From: DAITBA01 sp036824005 | GTDB lineage: Bacteria; Pseudomonadota; Gammaproteobacteria; Burkholderiales; Rhodocyclaceae | NCBI GenBank assembly: GCA_036824005.1 | Contig: DAITBA010000004.1 | Span: forward strand, 124,001 to 188,000 | Length of the DNA stretch: 64,000 bases | Direction: 5' to 3' | Part shown: piece by piece, positions 19,979 through 27,207 of the stretch | Layout: every line of letters starts with the position of its first letter | How positions within the stretch are numbered: the stretch's first letter is position 1 | Notes under the pieces: model-generated | Told to the model about the DNA's origin: nothing | What the model saw: only the letters and a program-made list of their open reading frames with translations | The model's database searches: none | Position numbers and translations under genes: made by a program

Positions 19979-20724
19979 TGAATGCCGCTGCCATCGATCC
20001 GGTTCTCGCCGAGGCGATCGCCGAGGATCTGGACAGTCTGGCCACCCTTCACGACCGGGAGCTCGATGTTGGCGTATTGTCCACGCTGCGCGAGTTCGGT
20101 TTCCCCGACAACCTCGGCTTGCTGCCTGCCACCGGCACCGCCCGCGAGGCTTGGGCGATGATGCGTGCCGCCTTCGGCGAGTTGCCTGAATCACCCGACG
20201 AGGCGCTGATCGACGAGCTGGCAGCGGATTTCGCCGGCATTTATCTCAATGCCGCTCTGGGCGCCTCGCCCTACGAGTCCGTGTGGTTGAGCGACGATCA
20301 CCTCAAATACCAGGAAGCCATGTTCGAGCTGCGCGCCCTGTACGCCGCCCACGGTCTGACGGCGGCCGACTGGCGTCACCGTGCCGATGATCACTTCCTC
20401 CTGCAACTGCAGTTCTTCGCACACTTGCTGCGTCAAGCGGCATCACAACAGGACCTGCGCGGGCTGGCCGCCCTCATGGATGAGCACCTGCTGCGCTGGT
20501 TCGGCGACTTTGCAGCGCGGGTCGCGGCTCGCTGCGACACGGCGTTCTATGCCGCCCTCGCAATGCTCACAGCTGCCTACTGCGAGCAGGTGCGCGATCT
20601 GCTTGCGAGCGTGCTGGACGAGCCACGGCCGACACGCGAGGAGGTGGAGGAACGCTGCCGATCGAAGCGCCAGCCGGTGCCAGCGCCCATCGCCTTCCTG
20701 CCCGGAAGCGGGCCTAGCTGGTAA
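19978..20724 (+). CDS. TorD/DmsD-family molybdoenzyme chaperone
   Basis: The 248-aa all-helical protein matches the TorD/DmsD fold, with the hallmark ASPYESVWLSDD near residue 92 (YxSVW...) and a later HxxLLRWFGDF-like helix. Such chaperones bind the Tat signal and help insert the molybdenum cofactor in the cytoplasm. ATG at 19978 overlaps the preceding stop and has GAGGAGG seven nt upstream; GTG at 19975 is too close to that site. The overlap indicates translational coupling to the ferredoxin gene. Confidence 0.87.
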   Translation: MNAAAIDPVLAEAIAEDLDSLATLHDRELDVGVLSTLREFGFPDNLGLLPATGTAREAWAMMRAAFGELPESPDEALIDELAADFAGIYLNAALGASPYESVWLSDDHLKYQEAMFELRALYAAHGLTAADWRHRADDHFLLQLQFFAHLLRQAASQQDLRGLAALMDEHLLRWFGDFAARVAARCDTAFYAALAMLTAAYCEQVRDLLASVLDEPRPTREEVEERCRSKRQPVPAPIAFLPGSGPSW

Positions 20725-20763
20725 GTTCGCGCGCACGACGCGACGAGTGCATTCTCACGCGGC

Positions 20764-21852
20764 ATGGCATCCCGGCGCACCAAGAACCTGCTCGCCTGGT
20801 TGAGCCGCAGCGGCGGCTTGAAAGCCTTGCCCCCGCCGGAGGTGGACGCAGCACGCTGCGTGCACAGTCTGGCGCCAGCGGCGAGCTGCCGGCGCTGTGC
20901 CGACGCCTGTCCGGCGCAGGCGTGGGTCGTCGAGGAGGATTCGCTCGGCATCGATGCCCGACGCTGCGACGGTTGCGGTATTTGCGCGGCGGCGTGCCCG
21001 CAGCGTGCCCTTGCGCCGATCTACGGTCTTGTCGTCGCAGGCGAGACCGCCGCTTTTGCCGCGTGTCAGCGCGTGGCGCCCTTCGGCGAGATTGGCGTCA
21101 TACCCTGTCTGCATGGTGTCGGCGAGCGTGCGCTGCTGGACGCGTACGGACGCGGCGTGCGCCGTCTGCATGTCGTCCGTAGAGATTGCGCCGAATGCCC
21201 GCGCGATGGTACGCATCGCCTGGAATCGAACGTCGCCGCGGCGAACGATGTGGTTGGCTCGCGTGGCTTGCCGTCCCTCGATGTGCGCTACGATACGCTC
21301 GCGCAATGGCGCCGGGCACGCGACGCGACCCTCGAGACCATGGCTGTGCGGCCGGAACGCCGCCGCTTCCTGCGCACAGGAATCGCCGAAGCGCTGCAAT
21401 GTGTCGTCGGCGAGGCCGACATGAGCCGCGCGCAGTCTCCATTGCCTACGCCCGAACTGCCGGGCGGTTCGGCCGAAGCGATCTTTCTCTGGGCGCCGGA
21501 ATTCGATGAACGGCGGTGTATCGCCTGCGACGCGTGCGTGCGCATCTGCCCCACCGGGGCGCTGGCGGAGGAGCGGACGGACGATGGGCTCGCCTACCGC
21601 GTCCGGGCCGAGTTCTGTACCGGCTGCGGGCTATGCCGGGACGTCTGCGAGAACGGCGCGATGGTCCTGAACCGTTGCTCAAGGGTGGCCCGGGTGCGGC
21701 TGGAGTTGCTCAGCCGGCGCTGCCGGGGCTGCGGCGTCGAGTACCGGCAAGTGGCCACCGAAGCGACAGAACCGGACGGCGACACTGGCCTGTGCCGCAT
21801 CTGCCGCCTCACCGGCGGCAACCGTCGATTGTTTCAGGTGATCACCGACTGA
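20764..21852 (+). CDS. cytoplasmic multi-cluster iron-sulfur protein
   Basis: This 362-aa protein carries at least four ferredoxin-type Cys groups: CRRCADACP and CDGCGICAAACP near the N-terminus, and CIACDACVRICP and CTGCGLCRDVC in the C-terminal half. A terminal CRGCG...CRIC set may bind another metal. It shows no signal peptide or membrane segment. It is reminiscent of NapF-like or other accessory ferredoxins in molybdoenzyme operons but is much longer, with a ~200-residue central part lacking clear motifs. It is the last gene of the operon. It may supply electrons for cofactor maturation; that is inference. Confidence 0.75.
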   Translation: MASRRTKNLLAWLSRSGGLKALPPPEVDAARCVHSLAPAASCRRCADACPAQAWVVEEDSLGIDARRCDGCGICAAACPQRALAPIYGLVVAGETAAFAACQRVAPFGEIGVIPCLHGVGERALLDAYGRGVRRLHVVRRDCAECPRDGTHRLESNVAAANDVVGSRGLPSLDVRYDTLAQWRRARDATLETMAVRPERRRFLRTGIAEALQCVVGEADMSRAQSPLPTPELPGGSAEAIFLWAPEFDERRCIACDACVRICPTGALAEERTDDGLAYRVRAEFCTGCGLCRDVCENGAMVLNRCSRVARVRLELLSRRCRGCGVEYRQVATEATEPDGDTGLCRICRLTGGNRRLFQVITD

Positions 21853-21992
21853 ACCGGCGCCGAGGACGTTCGGGACCGCGTTGCGGCGCTACGCCGGGAT
21901 AGGAAGCGGCAATATTGCCTTGGTCGGCGGGCTCTTACGCTATTAGGCTTAATACCTAGCGGCGGCAGACAACTCGCTCTGGAGGAGCGAAA

Positions 21993-22034
21993 ATGACATA
22001 TCGCCGGCTCTTGCGGACCAGCCCGAGGCGGTAG
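21993..22034 (+). CDS. possible 13-aa arginine-rich leader peptide
   Basis: A strong ribosome site GGAGGAG (21981-21987) precedes an ATG opening a 13-codon frame, MTYRRLLRTSPRR, with five Arg. It lies in the 250-bp gap between the FeS gene and the Ala/Gly-rich exported protein gene. It could be a translated leader controlling the downstream gene, or chance. The rest of the gap shows no other gene. Confidence 0.3.
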   Translation: MTYRRLLRTSPRR

Positions 22035-22102
22035 CATCGGCGGCATGGAAGGGGCCGGAGAGATTCTTCAATTAGATCGTCATGACGGCAAAGGAATTCG
22101 AG

Positions 22103-22498
22103 ATGAACAAAGCACTGTTTTCACTGATTGCCAGCTTCTGCGTGGCGTCGCCCGTCCTCGGCCACGGTCTGGGGGTTCCGACGGGAGGAGCGGCAAACAC
22201 CGGGGCGGCAGCAGCCGTGCCTACCGCGCCGGCTGCCCCGACCGCCGGCGGCGCTGCCGCCCAGCCGGCAGGCGCGGCCCAGGCGATCATGTTTCAGGGT
22301 GGCGGTTACGTTCCCGTGCCTGCCTATCCCGGTGCTGGTGGGGGCGTGGCAGAGCCCGGCGGGGCCGTGGCGGTCGCGGCCGACGAGGAGGAGGGCGGCG
22401 CGGCTGCCCCTAGGACGAGCAGAAAGAGTCTTGCAACGAAAAAGACCGGTAGGACTCTTGCGACCGTACCCACGAAGGGCGTCGCGGTCGGGCAATAA
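22103..22498 (+). CDS. Ala/Gly/Pro-rich exported protein
   Basis: The 131-aa product starts at MNKALFSLIASF, a good signal peptide, and has a low-complexity mature part dominated by Ala, Gly, Pro and Val. An acidic patch (ADEEEGG) and a basic Lys/Thr-rich tail follow. I recognise no domain. A GC-rich terminator follows at 22547. Composition bias makes gene assignment less sure, but the signal peptide and terminator support it. Confidence 0.6.
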   Translation: MNKALFSLIASFCVASPVLGHGLGVPTGGAANTGAAAAVPTAPAAPTAGGAAAQPAGAAQAIMFQGGGYVPVPAYPGAGGGVAEPGGAVAVAADEEEGGAAAPRTSRKSLATKKTGRTLATVPTKGVAVGQ

Positions 22499-22546
22499 CA
22501 CACGCGCTGCGCGCCAGAGCATTTCGGTCGCGGGAAATGCAGCAGA

Positions 22547-22571
22547 GGGCGGGATGACTCCCGCCCTTTTT
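22547..22571 (+). terminator. rho-independent terminator
   Basis: GGGCGGG (22547-22553) pairs with CCCGCCC (22560-22566) around a 6-nt loop, followed by TTTTT. It lies 49 nt after the preceding stop. Confidence 0.82.
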
Positions 22572-22696
22572 CGTTTCCAGTGCAGGCATGACGCGCGAGG
22601 TACCCCGTGCTAGTCTTGCGGTCCCTGGCGCCCGCGTTGCGGGCAACCCCAGGCTTGCCACTCCATCGTCTCGAATGTCGCGGCAGTGCGCACCGC

Positions 22697-23146
22697 ATGG
22701 ATGAACGTATGCGCTTAGCAACCTGTATCTTCGGCTGTCTCGTGTGTACCACCGCCGCAGCGCAGACAGGCGCTGCTGCAATCGAGCTGTCGTTCGGCAT
22801 ACATCGCGTCGAGGCAGAGGTGGCCGCCAGCGCCGATACGCGCGCTGAGGGGCTGATGTTTCGCCGCAGCCTGGCACCCAATCGCGGCATGCTGTTCGTG
22901 TTCCCCGATGCAGCAACGCATTGCATGTGGATGCGCAACACCTTCATTCCGCTTAGCGTCGCGTTCTTGGACGATCGGGGCGCCATCATCAACGTTGCCG
23001 ACATGCAGCCGCACTCCGAGGACAACCACTGCGCCAAGCGGCCCGCCCGCTATGCGTTGGAGATGAATACCGGCTGGTTCAAGACGCGCAGTCTGGGGCC
23101 TGGTGCACGGATGTCCGGCCTCGAACGGGCGCCGGCGCCGAAGTAG
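22697..23146 (+). CDS. DUF192 family exported protein
   Basis: The 149-aa product has a signal peptide (LATCIFGCLVCTTAAAQT) and the DUF192 core: AEGLMFRRSLAPNRGMLFVF, HCMWMRNTFIPLSVAFLD and YALEMNTGWF. DUF192 proteins are small beta-barrels of unknown role, often periplasmic. ATG at 22697 or 22709 could be the start; neither has a strong ribosome site. It is convergent with the sensor gene downstream. Confidence 0.85.
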   Translation: MDERMRLATCIFGCLVCTTAAAQTGAAAIELSFGIHRVEAEVAASADTRAEGLMFRRSLAPNRGMLFVFPDAATHCMWMRNTFIPLSVAFLDDRGAIINVADMQPHSEDNHCAKRPARYALEMNTGWFKTRSLGPGARMSGLERAPAPK

Positions 23147-23149
23147 CGG

Positions 23150-24868
23150 TTACGAGGCGCGTCGCGCGACCCCAAGCTGATCCGCTTGCGCCAGGCGCTG
23201 GCGTTCGATTTCCACGGCGGCACGATCGGCGAACAGGCGCAGGATGGCCTCCTCCGGCAGTTCCCGGGACAGTGCCTTGTTGTCGAAGCAGGCAACGTGT
23301 CCGATGACCTTGCCCGCCGAATCCAGGCAGGGCACCCCGATGTAGGATTCGCGATCGAAGGGTCTGGCGGGCGGGAAACGCTCGCCCACCCCGGACGGGT
23401 AGAAGCAGATCCGTCCGTCATTGATAGTTTCTTCGCAGGTCGAGCCCTCCAGATCGTACGCCACTTGCGGTTCGCTTCGGCCGTCACGCCACCACGCCAG
23501 GACATGCAGACGCTTGTGGGGTTTGTCAATGCACTCGGTGACGATTGCCTCGCGCACGTTCATCAGTTCGGAAAAACCCTTCGCCAGTGCCTGGAAGCAT
23601 TCCTCACCCCGGATGCCGGAGAATGCCTGGACCATGCCGATGACGCGTGCCTGCAACTGCTTGCGTTCGATCTCGGCTGCGGCACGAGCGGTGAAGATGC
23701 GGAAGATGGCATCGACGAGCACGTCCTCGCCCATCGGTTTGCGGTCGAGAAAGGCCAGATGGCCTATGACGCGCCTGTCGCTGCCGATGATCGGCACGCC
23801 GACGTAGCCCTCGTAGCCGGCCTCCACCGGGAATTCGACACCCACGTTTCTGGGGTGGAAGCAAGTCGATCCGCCCTTCACGACGGCCTCGCATGGTGTG
23901 CCCGGCAGGTCGTACTCGAAATTGTCGTGAAAGCTGCCGTCGCTCCAGAACGCCAGCGTGCGCAATCGCGAGGTCGGATAGTCCGCACACTCGGTAATGA
24001 AGGCGCAGGGCAGATTCAGGGCGCGGGCGAAATGGCGCACCATCGCGCGGAAAAACGCATCGCCACAATCGCCGGCAGTCCCCCGCGCGATCTCGTGCAG
24101 GATGGTTTCGATACGCCGGAGGGCCGTGATATCGGTATCCAGACCGACCATGCGATAGGGTTTGCCGCTGGCATGGCGCAGCGCCGCGCCGCGGGAAAGT
24201 ATCCAGCGTGGCTCGCCGTTCTTGTGCACAAGCCTGTACTGGTACTCGAAGCGTTCGGTCCGTCCTTCCAGGTGTGCCCCAAATGCCGCCTCGACTTCGG
24301 AAAGGTCGTCGCCCGCCACCCGCCGGCGCCAGTCGTCCCGATGGCTGCCGATGTCGTCCTCGCTTAATCCGAGCATGCTCTTCCAGCGAGGCGAGAAGTA
24401 CATCTGATCCGTTTGCAGGTTCCACTCCCACATGCCGTCGTTGGCGCTGCGCACGGCCAGGGTGTAGCGCTCTTCGCTCAGTCGCAGCGCCGCCTCGAGT
24501 TGCTGGCGCTGCTCGGCCGATTTCTGCAAATCCGACCGCTGTGTCGCCAGTTGCAGCTTCAGCGCTTCGGTCGTGGCGGTGAGCTGCCCGATCTCGTCGC
24601 TGCCGTGCTCGCCTGCGCCGACATCGGGCGAGCGATCCAACAGCCCACGCACAGAAGCGCCGAGTCTCGCCAATGGCCGTGCCACGAGGAACTCGAAGGT
24701 CGCGGCCGCGGCCACAAGGAGCAGCACCAACCCGGCGCCGACGACGGGAATCAGACGCGCCGGTTCCTGCGATGCCGTTGGCTCCGGCGATGCGATCCAG
24801 AGCAGGTATGCCAGGATCGACAGCGCGACCAGCGCCACGGGCAGTATCGCTTTGACGCGCAGACTCAC
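23150..24868 (-). CDS. membrane PAS-GAF-GAF sensor protein without output domain
   Basis: The start is GTG at 24868 with AGGAGG six nt upstream. The 572-aa protein has two hydrophobic segments (about residues 5-20 and 35-60), a HAMP-like or coiled linker, a PAS domain (NDGMWEWNLQTDQMYFSPRW; PAC DTDITALRRIE) and two GAF-like domains that share the unusual pattern YDL-G-xCE-x-ICFYP and IGVPxxDSxGKVIGHxA. It ends without a kinase, GGDEF, EAL or HTH domain. A shorter paralog (PAS-GAF) is encoded at 54259-55515. A partner protein must carry the signal; none is identified. Confidence 0.85.
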   Translation of the reverse strand: MSLRVKAILPVALVALSILAYLLWIASPEPTASQEPARLIPVVGAGLVLLLVAAAATFEFLVARPLARLGASVRGLLDRSPDVGAGEHGSDEIGQLTATTEALKLQLATQRSDLQKSAEQRQQLEAALRLSEERYTLAVRSANDGMWEWNLQTDQMYFSPRWKSMLGLSEDDIGSHRDDWRRRVAGDDLSEVEAAFGAHLEGRTERFEYQYRLVHKNGEPRWILSRGAALRHASGKPYRMVGLDTDITALRRIETILHEIARGTAGDCGDAFFRAMVRHFARALNLPCAFITECADYPTSRLRTLAFWSDGSFHDNFEYDLPGTPCEAVVKGGSTCFHPRNVGVEFPVEAGYEGYVGVPIIGSDRRVIGHLAFLDRKPMGEDVLVDAIFRIFTARAAAEIERKQLQARVIGMVQAFSGIRGEECFQALAKGFSELMNVREAIVTECIDKPHKRLHVLAWWRDGRSEPQVAYDLEGSTCEETINDGRICFYPSGVGERFPPARPFDRESYIGVPCLDSAGKVIGHVACFDNKALSRELPEEAILRLFADRAAVEIERQRLAQADQLGVARRAS

Positions 24869-25171
24869 CTGTTCCCTCCTCGGTATGCTTTCGTGTGGCG
24901 GCGGACGAGGCCGCAGCGGCTCGGTCAGTGCGCCGTGCGTCTTCGAGCACGGGCGATCGAATACGGATGCGCCAACCCGACTACCCTGCACGGCGGCCCA
25001 TTGTCGGCCAGATCGTGCCGCGCTTCAACCCGGGTGAATGGGCAGGGTGGAGGATGAAGTACGGCGAGCAGGCGCTCGGCGGGAGAGGTCGAGGCGCGCC
25101 GAGCGGAGACTCGGCACGTACGTGCGTATGCACGGCGGGCAGACGTGCGTTTCCTGCCCGCCGGTCGCGGA
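24869..25171. other. intergenic region with two symmetric elements
   Basis: The 303-bp gap upstream of the sensor gene holds a 9-bp stem (25134-25142 with 25154-25162, 11-nt loop), just beyond the stop of the secreted-protein gene, and a 12-bp palindrome GCACGTACGTGC (25114-25125). The stem may act as a terminator-like structure, though it lacks a T-run. No gene is seen. Confidence 0.4.
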
Positions 25172-25618
25172 TCAGTAGTTGCTGCTGTAGCCGCCGGCGG
25201 CCGCGGCGGGCTTGCTTGGAGCGGCCGATCCAGTGGCACTGACCACATGCCACACGCCGCCGGAGCCGTCGCCAGTCGTGTCACCCGGTTTCTGGTCGGG
25301 CAGATACAGATACAGCGGGCGGCCCTTGTGGGCGATCTGCTGCGAGCCGTCGTCGCGCGTGACAACGCTCAAGTCGCCGACGAGCTTGGCTCCGGCAGGG
25401 GCAGCCAGCGGCGGCCACACCGCGGCGCACTGGCCGTTGCAGACGCTCTTGCCGCTGCCGGCGACATCCTTGTCGAATGTGTACAGGGTCATGCCTTTGC
25501 CATCCACCATGACGCCGTTCTGGAACTTCGCCGGCGCTTCATCTGCCAGGGCAGGGTGCAGAGCGGCGAGGGCGACGGTGGCGCCTATGGCGAGGCGTGC
25601 GATGTTTGCTGCGTTCAT
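25172..25618 (-). CDS. secreted protein with Yx(FWY)xxD-type repeats (COG4315)
   Basis: The 148-aa product has a cleavable signal peptide (ending near ALADEAP) and two copies of the short motif family: GMTLYTFDKDVAGSGKS with CNGQCAAVWPPLAAP, and RPLYLYLPDQKPGDTTGD with GGVWHVV. Such proteins are common in periplasmic stress or metal contexts but have no agreed function. The two Cys could form a disulfide. ATG at 25618 follows AGGAGAGAG. A sigma-54-type promoter (25686-25701) lies 68 nt upstream, and an NtrC-type activator gene is next. Confidence 0.85.
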   Translation of the reverse strand: MNAANIARLAIGATVALAALHPALADEAPAKFQNGVMVDGKGMTLYTFDKDVAGSGKSVCNGQCAAVWPPLAAPAGAKLVGDLSVVTRDDGSQQIAHKGRPLYLYLPDQKPGDTTGDGSGGVWHVVSATGSAAPSKPAAAAGGYSSNY

Positions 25619-25685
25619 GTCTCTCTCCTGTTGCGGGTTGATTGGGTTGTCACCATGCGCTCGGGATTGGCGACGACAGCCTTTC

Positions 25686-25701
25686 AGCAGATTGCATGCC
25701 A
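25686..25701 (-). promoter_or_regulatory. sigma-54 (-24/-12) promoter of the secreted-protein gene
   Basis: On the minus strand the sequence is TGGCATGCAATCTGCT. It has the GG and GC dinucleotides of the sigma-54 consensus separated by exactly 10 bp, and TGGCA at -24. It lies 68 nt before the ATG at 25618 and beside an NtrC-family activator gene. Confidence 0.65.
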
Positions 25702-25710
25702 GGCGCAAAA

Positions 25711-25726
25711 CGTGACGAGCGTCACG
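25711..25726. promoter_or_regulatory. inverted repeat CGTGAC-N4-GTCACG
   Basis: This perfect 6-bp-arm inverted repeat lies 9 bp upstream of the sigma-54 element. A second short inverted repeat, TCGTG-N2-CACGA, lies at 25748-25759. Either could be an activator-binding site, though enhancers of sigma-54 promoters usually sit further away. Confidence 0.45.
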
Positions 25727-25808
25727 CAATCAGGGGCGAGACGGGGATCGTGTGCACGAAATGGGGCGCGATGGCGACGGCGCCTGCACGAGCCCGGGCA
25801 GGGCGAAG

Positions 25809-27197
25809 CTAGTCGGACTTGAGCAGCCCGTGTTTTTCTAGCCGGTACTGGAGCGTGCGGCGGCTGATGCCGAGCAGTCGCGCGGCCTCGGTCTGGACAT
25901 TGCGGGCGCGCTGCATGGCCTCTTCAATAATGCAACGCTCGATCGCATCCAGGCCAAGCTCGCCGCGCCATAGCCTCGTCAGCGGGTCCGACGCCGCGGC
26001 GTCAGTCCCGCCGGGCATATCACGCACGTACTCGGGCAGATCGGTCAATTCAATCTGCGCGGTGCGGCAGAGCACGACACAGCGTTCGATGAGATTCTCC
26101 AGCTCGCGCACGTTGCCGGGGAAGGGATAGCGTCTGAGCCGTTCCATCGCCACCGGCGAGATGTCGACGACATCCTTGCGGTTCAACGTCCTGAACTTGG
26201 CCAGGAAATGCTGCGCCAATACAGGAATGTCGTCCTCGCGCGCACGCAGCGGCGGCAGCGGTATGGGAATGACGTTGAGACGGTAGTACAGGTCCTCGCG
26301 GAAGTTCCCCGACTTGACCTCCGCCTGCAGGTCGCGATTGGTGGCGGCGATGAGGCGGAAATCGGCCTTAATGGTACTGTTCGAGCCAAGCCGCTCGAAG
26401 GTCTTCTGCTGCAGCACGCGCAGCAGCTTCACCTGGACGGGCAGTGCGATCTCGCCTACCTCGTCGAGAAACAGCGTACCGCCATGGGCTTCCTCGAAGC
26501 GCCCTTTGCGCGCGGCGGCGGCGCCGGTGAATGCCCCCTTTTCGTGGCCGAACAGCTCGGACTCGAGCAGACTCTCCGGCAGCGCGGCGCAGTGCACCTT
26601 CACCAGCGGGCCGGCGGCACGCGCGCTGTGGGCGTGAATCGCTTCCGCGACCAGTTCCTTGCCGGTGCCGCTCTCGCCCAGGATGAGCACGGCCGCTTCG
26701 CTGTCGGCGACTGCCGAGACGGTCTCCATCACCCGCAGCCAGGCGGGTGCGTTGCCGATGGCGCGGTCGAATTGGTACTGGTGCTTGAGCTGCCGTTTGA
26801 GCGCCGTGTTCTCCTGTTGCAGCTGATTGGCCTGCAGCGCCTTGCGGATGGTCAGCAGCAGTTCGTCGACGTCGAGTGGCTTGAGCAGATAGTCGAAGGC
26901 GCCGTGCTTGAGCGCTTGCTTGGCCGTGTCCACCGAGCCAAAGGCGGTCATGAGAATCACGGGCACGCCCGGATGGTCCTTGCCCATGCGCTCGGCGAGT
27001 GCGATGCCGTCCATGCCCGGCATGCGCAGGTCCGACAGCACGAGATCGGGAAACTCCTGCTCCCAGGCGGCCAGCGCGGCGATCGGATTGTCGTGGGTTG
27101 AGGCGCGGAAGCCTTCCAGATCGAGGATCTTCTTCAGTTGCCTGGCCTGGGTGGCATCGTCCTCGACGATGGCAATGCGCACTACCCGCTCGCCCAT
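25809..27197 (-). CDS. NtrC-family sigma-54-dependent response regulator
   Basis: The 462-aa protein has an N-terminal receiver domain (phospho-acceptor in LVLSDLRMPGMDG). A central AAA+ domain follows with Walker A GESGTGKE, the sigma-54-contacting GAFTGA loop and Walker B TLFLDEVGEI. A C-terminal Fis-type helix-turn-helix (ARLLGISRRTLQYRLEKHGL) ends the protein. It would activate sigma-54 promoters after phosphorylation by the kinase encoded 10 nt upstream. The nearest candidate target is the secreted-protein gene at 25172-25618. Confidence 0.96.
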   Translation of the reverse strand: MGERVVRIAIVEDDATQARQLKKILDLEGFRASTHDNPIAALAAWEQEFPDLVLSDLRMPGMDGIALAERMGKDHPGVPVILMTAFGSVDTAKQALKHGAFDYLLKPLDVDELLLTIRKALQANQLQQENTALKRQLKHQYQFDRAIGNAPAWLRVMETVSAVADSEAAVLILGESGTGKELVAEAIHAHSARAAGPLVKVHCAALPESLLESELFGHEKGAFTGAAAARKGRFEEAHGGTLFLDEVGEIALPVQVKLLRVLQQKTFERLGSNSTIKADFRLIAATNRDLQAEVKSGNFREDLYYRLNVIPIPLPPLRAREDDIPVLAQHFLAKFRTLNRKDVVDISPVAMERLRRYPFPGNVRELENLIERCVVLCRTAQIELTDLPEYVRDMPGGTDAAASDPLTRLWRGELGLDAIERCIIEEAMQRARNVQTEAARLLGISRRTLQYRLEKHGLLKSD

Positions 27198-27207
27198 GCC
27201 GGAGATC

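Noticed and set aside
17177..20194. 1005-codon open frame on the minus strand
   Set aside because: It is antisense to the molybdoenzyme and ferredoxin genes, which have clear family motifs. Its own translation is His/Arg/Gly-rich without any domain; long antisense frames are expected at this GC content.
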